NCBI RefSeq assembly: GCF_004962245.1
Contig: NZ_SUHQ01000001.1
Span: forward strand, 68,549 to 132,548
Source: Mesorhizobium sp.
Lineage (GTDB): Bacteria > Pseudomonadota > Alphaproteobacteria > Rhizobiales > Rhizobiaceae
Direction: 5' to 3'
Length of the DNA stretch: 64,000 bases
Made by a program: the position numbers and the translations under genes. Each line of letters opens with the position of its first letter. Within the stretch, counting starts at the first letter, position 1. Shown in pieces: positions 25,956-34,563 of this stretch. The notes under the pieces are model-generated. The model had not been told where the DNA came from. It ran no database searches and was given only the letters and a program-made list of their open reading frames with translations.

Positions 25956-26415
25956 CGATCCCTCCAACAACCCTGCACTTTGCAACACGGTGCAGATAAT
26001 GATCAAAACCTCGCACCGCCAGCCGCGAAGCGCTGCCTGGGGGCACGAATCTGTTGCCTACCGCATCGCTCGAAAATTGGAATCGATTCTTGGATAACAC
26101 AATGTGCAGACAGTAAGAGTTCAAAGCGTACTTTATGCGTCCAAGTGGACGCATGTGACTTTAAGGTCACAACGAAAAAGGCCGCATTGAGGGCGGCCTT
26201 CGCAAGTCGGCAGAATTTCCGTGTTGTTTGGCGCTCTGGGCAAGATTTTTCTTCCGGGCAGCCTTCTTCTTTTGGGTTTTTCCACACCATTGCCATTGCG
26301 TTTTGCGGCCGATCGGAAGACCGCACTAGAATTTCGACCGGAAATCGAGCTATGATGCACGCGGCATTTCCTGGGACGACTTCTCGCCCCTTGGAATGCC
26401 GGGAGGAAACGGGAT
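25956..26415. other. Intergenic region upstream of the coxM operon with stacked palindromes
   Basis: 460 bases without a convincing gene. It contains two adjacent inverted repeats: ATGCGTCC-AAGT-GGACGCAT at 26135-26154 and GTGAC-TTTAAG-GTCAC at 26155-26170. A minus-strand terminator-like hairpin follows at 26172-26200. The 26200-26415 part must hold the cox promoter; GGGAGG lies before coxM. Open minus-strand frames across it lack good starts and end inside the terminator. Confidence 0.5.
26172..26200 (-). terminator. Orphan rho-independent terminator, minus strand
   Basis: Minus strand AAGGCCGC / GCGGCCTT stem (26193-26200 with 26178-26185), seven-base loop, then TTTTTCGTTG. No minus-strand gene lies immediately to the right, so it may end an unannotated small RNA starting in 26200-26415. 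Confidence 0.5.
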
Positions 26416-27231
26416 ATGGCCATCGCGCTTGTACTCGTTTTGGTAGTTGTGGGCTCGGTGTTGTTCCACTTCCTGAGCCCATGGTGGTGGACGCCGATTG
26501 CCTCGAACTGGGACTATATCGACAACACCATCATCATCACCTTCTGGATCACCGGCGTCGTCTTCGCCGCCGTCATCCTATTCATGGCCTATTGCGTCTT
26601 CCGCTTCCGTCATCGGGAAGGCAACCAGGCGGCATACGAACCCGAGAACAAGCGGCTCGAATGGTGGCTGACGATCGTCACCGCGATCGGGGTGACGGCC
26701 TTGCTGGTTCCCGGCCTGTTCGTGTGGAGCCAGTTCGTCAACGTTCCAAGCGACGCGACCGTTGTCGAAGTCGTCGGCCAGCAATGGCAGTGGAGTTTCC
26801 GCCTGCCTGGCAAGGACGGCAAGCTCGGCACGTCCGACACCAGCAACGTCACCGCTGAAAATCCGCTGGGCGTGATCGCCGACGATCCCAATGGCCAGGA
26901 CGACCTCGTGGTCGAAGCGGCCGATCTGCATCTGCCGGTCGGCAAGCCGGTCAAGATGCTGCTCCGCTCGATCGATGTGCTGCATGATTTCTACGTGCCG
27001 GAATTCCGCGCCAAGATGGACATGATACCGGGCTCGGTCACCTATTTCTGGTTCACCCCGACCAAGACCGGAACCTTCCAGGTGTTGTGCGCCGAACTCT
27101 GCGGCCAGGGGCATCCTTTGATGCATGGCGTGGTCATGGTCGATACGCAGGAAGATTATCTCGCCTGGCTCGGCGAGCAGCAGACTTTCGCGCAATTGTC
27201 AGCCCCCCAGCAGGTGGGCTCGGCAGAGTAG
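26416..27231 (+). CDS. coxM: Cytochrome c oxidase subunit II (CoxM type)
   Basis: 271 aa from ATG 26416, good GGGAGGAAAC upstream. Two N-terminal membrane helices (about 5-25 and 45-65), then a periplasmic cupredoxin. CuA ligands can be seen: His in LHDFYVPEFR, and Cys-x3-Cys-x3-His-x2-Met in LCAELCGQGHPLMHG. The aromatic electron-entry segment QQWQWSFRLPG is present, so cytochrome c is the expected electron donor. There is no signal peptidase II lipobox. First gene of a coxMNOP-like operon encoding an alternative haem-copper oxidase. Confidence 0.95.
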   Translation: MAIALVLVLVVVGSVLFHFLSPWWWTPIASNWDYIDNTIIITFWITGVVFAAVILFMAYCVFRFRHREGNQAAYEPENKRLEWWLTIVTAIGVTALLVPGLFVWSQFVNVPSDATVVEVVGQQWQWSFRLPGKDGKLGTSDTSNVTAENPLGVIADDPNGQDDLVVEAADLHLPVGKPVKMLLRSIDVLHDFYVPEFRAKMDMIPGSVTYFWFTPTKTGTFQVLCAELCGQGHPLMHGVVMVDTQEDYLAWLGEQQTFAQLSAPQQVGSAE

Positions 27232-27318
27232 ACGCCGGGAAAGACGGCGACGTGGGTTGAAATTACGGCAGGGCTCGAAACCGTCGAGTCTCGCCGAAAA
27301 GGACACAGAGGTGTTCCT

Positions 27319-29088
27319 ATGGTCGATACCACACCTGCAGATGCCATTCCGCCCGCCGAAGTCGCGGAGATGGAACTCTATCATCCGCACAGTTGGTGGA
27401 CGAAATACGTCTTTTCGCAGGACGCCAAGGTCATCGCCATCCAGTATTCGGCGACGGCGACGGCAATCGGCATGGTGGCGCTGGTGCTGTCCTGGATGAT
27501 GCGGCTGCAGCTCGGCTTTCCCGGCACGTTCGACTTCATCACCCCGGAAGCCTACTACCAGTTCATCACCATGCACGGCATGATCATGGTGATCTACCTG
27601 CTCACGGCACTCTTCCTGGGTGGCTTCGGCAATTACCTGATCCCGTTGATGGTCGGCGCTCGCGACATGGTTTTTCCCTATGTCAACATGCTGAGCTACT
27701 GGATTTACCTGCTCGCCGTGCTGGTTTTGGTGTCGAGCTTCTTTGCGCCCGGCGGACCGACGGGTGCCGGCTGGACGCTCTACCCGCCGCAAGCCATCAT
27801 GACCGGCACGCCAGGCGGCCAGGACTGGGGCATCATGCTGATGCTCGTCTCGCTGATCCTGTTCATCATCGGCTTCACGATGGGCGGCTTGAACTATGTT
27901 GTGACGGTGCTGCAGGCCCGCACGCGCGGCATGACGCTGATGCGCCTGCCGCTGACTGTCTGGGGTATCTTCACCGCGACCGTCATGGCGCTGCTCGCCT
28001 TCCCGGCGCTGTTTGTCGCCTGCGTCATGATGTTGTTCGACCGTGCGCTCGGCACCAGCTTCTTCATGCCGGCGATCGTCGAGATGGGCGAGCAGTTGCA
28101 GCACGGCGGCGGCAGCCCGATCCTGTTCCAGCATCTGTTCTGGTTCTTCGGCCACCCGGAGGTCTACATCGTGGCGCTTCCGGCCTTCGGCATCGTATCC
28201 GACCTGATCAGCACCCATGCGCGCAAGAACATCTTCGGCTACCGGATGATGGTCTGGGCCATCGTCGGCATCGGCGCGCTGAGCTTCGTGGTCTGGGCGC
28301 ACCACATGTATGTCAGCGGCATGCACCCCTATTTCGGCTTCTTCTTCGCCACCACGACACTGGTCATTGCCGTCCCGACCGCGATCAAGGTCTACAATTG
28401 GGTGCTGACGCTGTGGCGCGGCGACATCCACCTCACCATCCCGATGCTTTTTGCGCTGGCCTTCATCGTCACCTTCGTCAATGGCGGGCTGACCGGGTTG
28501 TTTCTCGGCAATGTCGTCGTCGACGTTCCGCTGTCGGACACGATGTTCGTCGTTGCCCATTTCCATATGGTCATGGGCGTCGCCCCGATTCTCGTGATCT
28601 TCGGCGCGATCTATCACTGGTACCCGAAGGTCACTGGCCGGATGCTGAACGAGGCAATGGGCCAGTTCCATTTCTGGGTCACCTTCCTCGGTGCCTATCT
28701 GATTTTCTTTCCCATGCACTACATCGGCCTGATGGGCGTGCCGCGGCGCTACAACGAACTGACCGACATGACGGTGATGACCGAGTCGGCCCACAATCTG
28801 AACGCGTTCATCAGCATCATGGCATTCCTCGTCGGCTTTGCTCAGGTCGTGTTCCTGTTCAATCTGATCTGGAGCATCCGCCATGGCCGAGAGGCCGGCG
28901 GCAATCCGTGGCGTGCCACGACGCTCGAATGGCAGACGCCTGAAACACCGCCCGCCCATGGCAATTTCGGCAAGGAACTGCCGATCGTCTATCGCTGGGC
29001 CTATGACTACAGCGTGCCGGGCGCCAAGGAGGACTTCATCCCGCAAAACGTGCCGGGCTCCTTCGGTTCCTCAAGGGAGCCGGCATGA
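27319..29088 (+). CDS. coxN: Cytochrome c oxidase subunit I (CoxN type)
   Basis: 589 aa, about 12 membrane helices. Haem and copper ligands: His in FITMHGMIMV (low-spin haem), HPEVY in WFFGHPEVYI with the cross-linked His-Tyr pair, His-His in WAHHMYVSG, and His-x-His in VVAHFHMVMG. It reduces O2 to water at the binuclear centre. CoxN-type subunits differ from aa3 CtaD and belong to the second oxidase first described in Bradyrhizobium. 87 bases separate it from coxM; its stop overlaps the next start by ATGA. Confidence 0.96.
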   Translation: MVDTTPADAIPPAEVAEMELYHPHSWWTKYVFSQDAKVIAIQYSATATAIGMVALVLSWMMRLQLGFPGTFDFITPEAYYQFITMHGMIMVIYLLTALFLGGFGNYLIPLMVGARDMVFPYVNMLSYWIYLLAVLVLVSSFFAPGGPTGAGWTLYPPQAIMTGTPGGQDWGIMLMLVSLILFIIGFTMGGLNYVVTVLQARTRGMTLMRLPLTVWGIFTATVMALLAFPALFVACVMMLFDRALGTSFFMPAIVEMGEQLQHGGGSPILFQHLFWFFGHPEVYIVALPAFGIVSDLISTHARKNIFGYRMMVWAIVGIGALSFVVWAHHMYVSGMHPYFGFFFATTTLVIAVPTAIKVYNWVLTLWRGDIHLTIPMLFALAFIVTFVNGGLTGLFLGNVVVDVPLSDTMFVVAHFHMVMGVAPILVIFGAIYHWYPKVTGRMLNEAMGQFHFWVTFLGAYLIFFPMHYIGLMGVPRRYNELTDMTVMTESAHNLNAFISIMAFLVGFAQVVFLFNLIWSIRHGREAGGNPWRATTLEWQTPETPPAHGNFGKELPIVYRWAYDYSVPGAKEDFIPQNVPGSFGSSREPA

Positions 29089-29789
29089 GCGTCATTCTGG
29101 TCTTCCTTCTCGTGATCGCTGGCTTTGCCGGATGGTGGCTTTCCCACCAGCGGCTGATGGCGAAGCCATGGCTCGAGCAAGGTGTGATCGGGGATACTAT
29201 CGGGTTGGAAGGATCGACGCTGCCGACCGCCAAGATCGGCCTCGGCGTCTTCCTCGCCGTCGTCGGCTGCCTGTTCGCGCTGTTCACCAGCGCCTATTTC
29301 ATGCGCATGGCGCTGTCGGACTGGCAGGCGCTGCCGTTACCGCGCGTGCTCTGGTTCAACACCAGCGTGCTGGTGCTGAGCAGCATCGCACTGCAATGCG
29401 CCTCGGTCGCCGCGCGCCGAGGCCAAATCGACACGGTCAGGCTCGGCCTCGCCACGGCTGGGCTCACCGCGCTTGCCTTCCTGATCGGGCAGCTTGTGGC
29501 ATGGCGAGACCTGACCGCCGACGGCTACCTGCTGACCGCCAATCCGGCCAACAGTTTTTTCTACCTGATAACCGGGATGCATGGCCTGCACATACTGGGA
29601 GGGCTGGTGGGGCTGAGCAGAACCGCTGCCGGCGCCTGGAACGGAGCACGGCCGGCGCGGCTTCGCCTCAGCGTCGAATTGTGCGCCATGTACTGGCATT
29701 TCCTGCTTTTCGTCTGGCTCGCGATCTTCGCGCTTCTGGCCGGCTGGGCCGCGAGTTTTATCGAGATTTGCCGACAGTTGCTGACCTAG
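29085..29789 (+). CDS. coxO: Cytochrome c oxidase subunit III-like protein (CoxO type)
   Basis: 234 aa from ATG 29085, coupled to coxN. Membrane protein of the haem-copper oxidase subunit III family: TAKIGLGVFLAVVGCLFALFTSAYF, FFYLITGMHGLHILGGLVGL and CAMYWHFLLFVWLAIFALL carry the family's conserved HGLH and YWHFL patterns. Lacks metal cofactors; stabilises the oxidase and its proton uptake. A second subunit III-like gene follows, the hallmark of coxMNOP. Confidence 0.92.
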   Translation: MSVILVFLLVIAGFAGWWLSHQRLMAKPWLEQGVIGDTIGLEGSTLPTAKIGLGVFLAVVGCLFALFTSAYFMRMALSDWQALPLPRVLWFNTSVLVLSSIALQCASVAARRGQIDTVRLGLATAGLTALAFLIGQLVAWRDLTADGYLLTANPANSFFYLITGMHGLHILGGLVGLSRTAAGAWNGARPARLRLSVELCAMYWHFLLFVWLAIFALLAGWAASFIEICRQLLT

Positions 29790-29802
29790 GAGGGCCGGAC
29801 GG

Positions 29803-30525
29803 ATGGCAGAGACGACACTGACGCATATCGGCCAGACACAGCCGCGGCCGGCGGGCTTGCGAGGCGTCGCCGCCGACTGGTCCTCGGATCAGCGCGCGTT
29901 CAAGAACGTGTCCTGGGGCAAGGCCATGATGTGGATCTTCCTGCTCAGCGACACCTTCGTCTTCGGCTGCTTCCTGCTCTCCTACATGACAGCGCGCATG
30001 TCCACCCGAGTGCCGTGGCCCAATCCGAGCGAGGTCTTTTCCCTTCATATTGGCGGCTCGGATATTCCACTGATCCTTATCGCCATCATGACCTTCGTGC
30101 TCATCTCGAGCAGCGGAACGATGGCCATGGCAGTGAATTTCGGCTATCGCCACGACCGTCGCAAGACGGCGATCCTCATGCTTCTGACCGCAGCGCTCGG
30201 CGCGACCTTCGTCGGCATGCAGGCCTTCGAATGGAGCAAGCTGATCGCAGAGGGGGTGCGGCCCTGGGGCAATCCGTGGGGAGCGGCGCAGTTCGGGTCA
30301 TCCTTCTTCATGATCACCGGCTTCCACGGCACCCATGTCACGTTTGGGGTGATCTTCCTGATCATCGTGGCGCGAAAGGTCTGGCGCGGAGATTACGACA
30401 CCGGACGGCCCGGCTTCTTCACCAGCCGCAGAGGCCGCTACGAAAGCGTCGAGATCATGGGCCTCTACTGGCATTTCGTCGACCTGGTCTGGGTGTTCAT
30501 TTTCGCGTTTTTCTATCTTTGGTGA
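29803..30525 (+). CDS. coxP: Cytochrome c oxidase subunit III-like protein (CoxP type)
   Basis: 240 aa, strong AGGAGGGCC upstream. Subunit III family: KAMMWIFLLSDTFVFGCFLLSY, FVGMQAFEWSKLI (conserved Glu), FFMITGFHGTHVTFGVIFLI and MGLYWHFVDLVWVFIFAFFYL. This copy carries the more canonical C-terminus. A long N-terminal soluble stretch of about 35 residues precedes the first helix. Whether CoxO and CoxP form a split subunit III or two copies is unknown. Confidence 0.93.
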   Translation: MAETTLTHIGQTQPRPAGLRGVAADWSSDQRAFKNVSWGKAMMWIFLLSDTFVFGCFLLSYMTARMSTRVPWPNPSEVFSLHIGGSDIPLILIAIMTFVLISSSGTMAMAVNFGYRHDRRKTAILMLLTAALGATFVGMQAFEWSKLIAEGVRPWGNPWGAAQFGSSFFMITGFHGTHVTFGVIFLIIVARKVWRGDYDTGRPGFFTSRRGRYESVEIMGLYWHFVDLVWVFIFAFFYLW

Positions 30526-30534
30526 GAGGCAGAT

Positions 30535-30939
30535 ATGGCTGAAGCAACCGCAAACGGTCTGGGGCAACACACGCTGCACGCTGGTCATCCGCATGACGCG
30601 CCAGCGACCGGCGTCGCCGATGCGGACGTTCATCAGGAGCACCCGATCAAGCTCTACCTGGTGGTCTGGGCCTGGCTGTTCATCCTTAGCGCCGGCTCCT
30701 ACATGGTCGATTATGTCGGCCTGCAGGGCTACCTCAGATGGTCGCTGATCCTGATCTTCATGATGCTCAAGGCCGGGCTGATCGTCGCGGTCTTCATGCA
30801 CATGGCCTGGGAAAGGCTGGCGCTGGCGTATGCGATCATATTGCCGCCGATACTGGTGCTGGTGTTCACGGCAATGATGGTGTTCGAAGCCGATTACACG
30901 CTTCTCACCCGGATGGTGTTCTTTGGGACCGGGTCCTGA
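30535..30939 (+). CDS. Cytochrome c oxidase subunit IV family protein (CyoD-like)
   Basis: 134 aa. Histidine-rich hydrophilic N-terminus (HTLHAGHPHDAP), then three membrane helices including YLVVWAWLFILSAGSYMVDY and GLIVAVFMHMAWERLALAY, the pattern of prokaryotic subunit IV (COX4_pro/CyoD). It starts 9 bases after coxP and completes the oxidase operon. In the family this small subunit aids assembly of the binuclear centre. The His-rich tail could bind metal, but that is only inference. Confidence 0.88.
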   Translation: MAEATANGLGQHTLHAGHPHDAPATGVADADVHQEHPIKLYLVVWAWLFILSAGSYMVDYVGLQGYLRWSLILIFMMLKAGLIVAVFMHMAWERLALAYAIILPPILVLVFTAMMVFEADYTLLTRMVFFGTGS

Positions 30940-31121
30940 CGCGCAACCCGAACTCCGCTTTTCGTCGGCATTTCCCGTCAAGCGCCGGAGGTTTGCGCCC
31001 GCTCTGTCTGCCTTGCCTTGAAACGATCGGCAGCTGGCCCATTTTTGTCATCACCGGAACGACAGAAGGAGAACGATATCAGTCGTTTTCCCGTCGCGAA
31101 CTCCAGCAAGGGAGGCTCAAG

Positions 31122-31595
31122 ATGACCATCGCAAACAGACTGAAGGACTTTATCGACGGGAAAGGAGTGTCCTACGACACCGTCGCGCATCATCGCACAT
31201 CGACAAGCAGACAGGCCGCCATAGCGGCACATGTGCCCGGCAGCATAATGGCCAAGTCGGTGGTCGTTCACCACGACGATGGCTATGCGCTTGCCGTGGT
31301 TCCCAGCACGCACAGGATCGAGCTCGGCACGTTGCAGGGCGTCATGGACAAACGTATCGGACTCGCCTCCGAAGATGAGGTCGTTTCGCTCTTCGAGGAT
31401 TGCGACACCGGCGCCGTTCCGCCGATCGGCGCGGCCTACGATGTGCCGGTGATCCTCGATGAAAGCCTTGGTGATGCCGCCGACATCTATTTCGAGGGCG
31501 GCGACCACAGGACGCTGGTGCATGTCAGCGGCAAGGATTTCCGCAGCCTGACCAGCGACGCACACCAGGCCCGCTTTAGCTACCCGGCATATTGA
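31122..31595 (+). CDS. YbaK/aminoacyl-tRNA deacylase domain protein
   Basis: 157 aa from ATG 31122 with a near-perfect GGGAGG upstream; the longer open frame from 30738 is not supported. YbaK/ProX fold: KGVSYDTVAHHRTSTSRQAA, IMAKSVVVHHDDGYALAVVP (the catalytic Lys region is conserved in YbaK-type deacylases) and TGAVPPIGAAYDVPVILDES (the GxxPPxG motif). The family hydrolyses mischarged tRNAs. The precise editing substrate is unknown. About 180 bases after the cox operon; probably independent. Confidence 0.88.
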   Translation: MTIANRLKDFIDGKGVSYDTVAHHRTSTSRQAAIAAHVPGSIMAKSVVVHHDDGYALAVVPSTHRIELGTLQGVMDKRIGLASEDEVVSLFEDCDTGAVPPIGAAYDVPVILDESLGDAADIYFEGGDHRTLVHVSGKDFRSLTSDAHQARFSYPAY

Positions 31596-31605
31596 GCGGT
31601 CCGCC

Positions 31606-31637
31606 TTGCCGCACCGGTGCTTTCGCCGATGCGGCAA
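31606..31637. terminator. Possible convergent terminator hairpin
   Basis: TTGCCGCA (31606-31613) / TGCGGCAA (31630-31637) with a 16-base loop, between the convergent YbaK and DUF2189 genes. No strong T-run on either side. Confidence 0.35.
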
Positions 31638-31649
31638 AGGCAGGATCTT

Positions 31650-32468
31650 TCAGCCCACCGGCTTGGTGGACGTCGGCGATTCCACAACTTTCCGATAGAC
31701 GTGCCAGGTGGCATGACCGAGGATCGGCAGCACGACCGCCAGTCCGGCGAACACCGGCAGCGAGCCTATGATCAGCGCCACGGCGACAATCAATCCCCAC
31801 ACAGCCATCACGATCGGGTTCGCCAGCACCACGCGCACCGAGGTGTGGATGGCCTCGTAGGCTCCGACGTCGCGGTCGAGCAATAGCGGGAACGCGACGA
31901 CCGTGGTGCACAGCACGACCGCGGCGAAAACGAAGCCGATAGCGTGGCCGAGGACAATCAGCGTCCAGCCGCGTCCCGTGGCGAATATTTCACTGATGAA
32001 GCTGGAGAGCGATTCCGGCGGGGCTGGGCCGAACACCTGCTGGTAAAATGCCTGCGCGGTCAAAAGCCAGGCGATGAAGATCGCAAGCAGCATGATCCCG
32101 ACCGCCGCGATGGCCGGCAGCGCCGGAGAATTCCTGACCTCGAAGGCGTGGCTCCAGGAGGCGTCGAGGCCGGCTTCCCGCCTCCGGCTGATCTCGTAGA
32201 GGCCGAGCGCCGCGAACGGACCGATCAGTGCAAAACCCGACACCAGCGGAAACAACAACGGCAACGCATTGTTGCCCGACGTCCAGACAGCGAGCACGAC
32301 GCCGACAAGCGGATAGATCAGGCAGAGAAAAACGATGTGCGACGGTTTGACCATGAAATCGTCGACGCCACGCCTGAGCGCGTCGAAAAGGTCGGAAACG
32401 CCGATCTTTCGAATTCTGGTGTGCTCCAGCGTCTCGCTGGCACCTGCAATCACGTGAAAGCTTGCCAT
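31650..32468 (-). CDS. DUF2189 integral membrane protein
   Basis: 272 aa from ATG 32468, chosen because GGAGG lies seven bases upstream; ATG 32474 and an open frame to 32537 exist. About six membrane helices, preceded by SDLFDALRRGVDDFMVKPSHI, the conserved DUF2189 entry segment, and containing FALIGPFAALGLYEISRRRE. These proteins are common in alphaproteobacteria near cytochrome oxidase or denitrification genes; the molecular role is not known. Convergent with the YbaK-like gene. Confidence 0.88.
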   Translation of the reverse strand: MASFHVIAGASETLEHTRIRKIGVSDLFDALRRGVDDFMVKPSHIVFLCLIYPLVGVVLAVWTSGNNALPLLFPLVSGFALIGPFAALGLYEISRRREAGLDASWSHAFEVRNSPALPAIAAVGIMLLAIFIAWLLTAQAFYQQVFGPAPPESLSSFISEIFATGRGWTLIVLGHAIGFVFAAVVLCTTVVAFPLLLDRDVGAYEAIHTSVRVVLANPIVMAVWGLIVAVALIIGSLPVFAGLAVVLPILGHATWHVYRKVVESPTSTKPVG

Positions 32469-32681
32469 GACCATTCCTCCAGACCAGGTCCGGTGGATCG
32501 CGGTTTCGCGGTGCTGTCGTTCAGCGTGACTGGTCACGCAAAACCGCGACCTGCACCATGATCAACATACGCCTTCACACGGCGTTTGTCGCCCTTTGTC
32601 AGAACAGCGCCGCTCCGGTGATCAGGCTAGCTCTAATGGCCGTTCTTCGATATTCTCAAAATGGGTTGAAGGGTGAAGGTC

Positions 32682-32762
32682 ATGGATGGAAAGACCGTTC
32701 TCATACTCGGCCTTGGCGTGGTTATTCTGCTGTTGCTGGGATTCTGTGCGCTGCCAACGTGA
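32682..32762 (+). CDS. Candidate 26-residue membrane microprotein
   Basis: ATG 32682 with GAAGGT nine to four bases upstream, 26 codons then TGA: MDGKTVLILGLGVVILLLLG followed by FCALPT. A single uncleaved membrane helix with a short charged N-terminus. It lies between DUF2189 and ctaB genes on the opposite strand, in a 394-base interval that otherwise has no gene. The start, ribosome-binding site and composition are coding-like, but there is no comparative evidence here. Confidence 0.5.
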   Translation: MDGKTVLILGLGVVILLLLGFCALPT

Positions 32763-32862
32763 AGCCTGAGCCGGCTTTGGATGCAACGTCTTCATTGCAG
32801 CGGTCGGCGACCGGCCTTCTCAACCCGGCAGACGATCCGAAAACACCAGGCCCAATCGACGT

Positions 32863-33807
32863 TCAATGCGGCCACGAGACGGCACGCATGGCAATGGTGT
32901 CGGCAAGCAACACGGCAAAGATCGCGAAAAGATAGAAAATCGAATAGGCAAACAGCGCCTTTGCGCGTTTCATCTTCCACCCTTCAACCCAACTTTTGTC
33001 GGCCAGAAGCCGCCAGGCATTCCAGATGAAACCCGCGCCCAATGCGGCCGAAACAATCCCGTACAGTCCGCTCGCGAATCCGACAGCCCACGGGAGCACG
33101 CCGATTGGCGCCAGGATCAGTGAATAGGCGAAGATCTGCTTTCTGGTCGAAACCTGGCCGGCCACGTTCGGCATCATAGGGATGCCGGCCGCGGCATAGT
33201 CGCCGATCTTGAACAGCGCGAGCGCCCAGAAATGCGGCGGCGTCCAGAGGAAAATGATCAGAAACAGAACGAGGCTTTCAACCCCGACGGCGCCGGTGGC
33301 CGCCGCCCACCCGACCACCGGAGGAAGGGCACCCGCCGCGCCCCCTATGACAATATTCTGCGGCGTCGAGCGTTTCAGCCACATCGTATAGATGACGACG
33401 TAGAAGAAGATCGTGAAGGCCAGCAGCGATGCGGCAGCCCATCCCACCAGCACGCCAAGCGTCATGACCGAAAGTACGGAAAGCACCAGGCCGAAGCCGA
33501 GAGCTTCGCCTGGCGTGACGCGGCCTGATGGGATCGGCCGCTTTGACGTGCGCGACATCAACGCATCGATATCGGCATCGTACCACATGTTGAGTGCCCC
33601 GGCCGCTCCTGCTCCCACCGCGATTGCACCGATCGCAATCACCGCGATGACCGGATTCATCACCCCGGGCGCCACCATCAGGCCGACGAAAGCGGTAAAA
33701 ACAGCGAGCGCCATGACACGTGGTTTCAGAAGCGCGAAGAAATCACTGACCGTCGCTTCCGAAATCTGGATACCGGTATCCTTGAGGCCGCTTTCCCGAG
33801 CCGACAT
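32863..33807 (-). CDS. ctaB: Protohaem IX farnesyltransferase
   Basis: 314 aa, nine predicted membrane helices. The first Asp-rich prenyl-diphosphate motif is seen as [20 protein letters not shown], and the conserved loop [20 protein letters not shown] follows. It converts haem B to haem O with farnesyl diphosphate at the inner membrane, the first step to haem A for cytochrome oxidases such as the one encoded just upstream on the other strand. Followed leftward by no co-directional gene; preceded by cytochrome c on the same strand, 87 bases away. Confidence 0.96.
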   Translation of the reverse strand: MSARESGLKDTGIQISEATVSDFFALLKPRVMALAVFTAFVGLMVAPGVMNPVIAVIAIGAIAVGAGAAGALNMWYDADIDALMSRTSKRPIPSGRVTPGEALGFGLVLSVLSVMTLGVLVGWAAASLLAFTIFFYVVIYTMWLKRSTPQNIVIGGAAGALPPVVGWAAATGAVGVESLVLFLIIFLWTPPHFWALALFKIGDYAAAGIPMMPNVAGQVSTRKQIFAYSLILAPIGVLPWAVGFASGLYGIVSAALGAGFIWNAWRLLADKSWVEGWKMKRAKALFAYSIFYLFAIFAVLLADTIAMRAVSWPH

Positions 33808-33894
33808 TTCAGGCGACCACTGATGCAGGCAGGCAATCTGGCCGGCCCATCGGCCAGCGGAAGAGCCAGGTTACTTCCTGGCGGAAGAACCGGG

Positions 33895-34275
33895 TCATTT
33901 GGAGAATTGCTTCAGATAGGCGATGACGTTGGCGAGGTCCTCGTCCTTCTTGAGGCCGGGAAACACCATCTTCGTGCCTTTGATCATGGCCTTGGGATCT
34001 TTAAGGTAGGTCGTCAGCGTGGCGTCGTCCCATTTGACGCCGGATTCACCCGCCTCGGTCATGGCTTTGGAATATTTGAACCCCGGATGCGTGCCGGCCG
34101 TCCGGCCGATGACGCCGCTCAACGACGGACCGACCTTGTTCTGGTCCTTGTCCACGACGTGACAGACCTTGCATTTGGTGAAGACCTTCTCACCCGCGGC
34201 AGCATCCTGTGCCTGGGATTGGTTTGTGACAAAGGTCACAACGGACACGACGGCGAAAAACGCAGTTACGCGCAT
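33895..34275 (-). CDS. Periplasmic class I cytochrome c (c2/c550-like)
   Basis: 126 aa from ATG 34275 with GGGAGGG upstream; the frame is open further to 34410 without protein character. Signal peptide MRVTAFFAVVSVVTFVTNQS ending AQA. Haem attachment CKVCH near residue 35, conserved PSLSGVIGRTAG and GFKYSKAM of the mitochondrial-type fold, and distal Met in GTKMVFPGL. It shuttles electrons to oxidases, plausibly the CuA oxidase encoded nearby. Same strand as ctaB, just upstream of it, so possibly co-transcribed. Confidence 0.94.
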   Translation of the reverse strand: MRVTAFFAVVSVVTFVTNQSQAQDAAAGEKVFTKCKVCHVVDKDQNKVGPSLSGVIGRTAGTHPGFKYSKAMTEAGESGVKWDDATLTTYLKDPKAMIKGTKMVFPGLKKDEDLANVIAYLKQFSK

Positions 34276-34563
34276 GGCATTTCCCTCCCCGATCGCCAAA
34301 TCTGCCTTGGACGATCTGCGCCTGCCAACATTTTCGCCAGCATGCGCCCCTTGCACGAGAGGGCGGAAATTCCGCGTCTCCCGAATGGAATTGCGGCACC
34401 TACATACCACAGAATCTGGCTGGCAGATAGAAGAAGCCTACCAGCAAGATTACCCCGAGGGACGAAGCGGCTCGATCGGCGTGCGGTCGGAACGCATGCC
34501 GGTTAAAGGCGTTAGACCAGCTACGGTTCAGTGTCCGCAAGATCAAAGACCAGGGAAGCATCC

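Noticed and set aside
26133..26482. Lysine-rich small open frames on the minus strand in the cox upstream region
   Set aside because: They lack good start codons or run into the terminator hairpin; a small RNA is a better explanation for the terminator.
27199..29046. 615-codon minus-strand open frame across coxN
   Set aside because: Exactly opposite the haem-copper oxidase subunit I gene; His/Asp/Arg-rich, no domain; shadow of codon bias.
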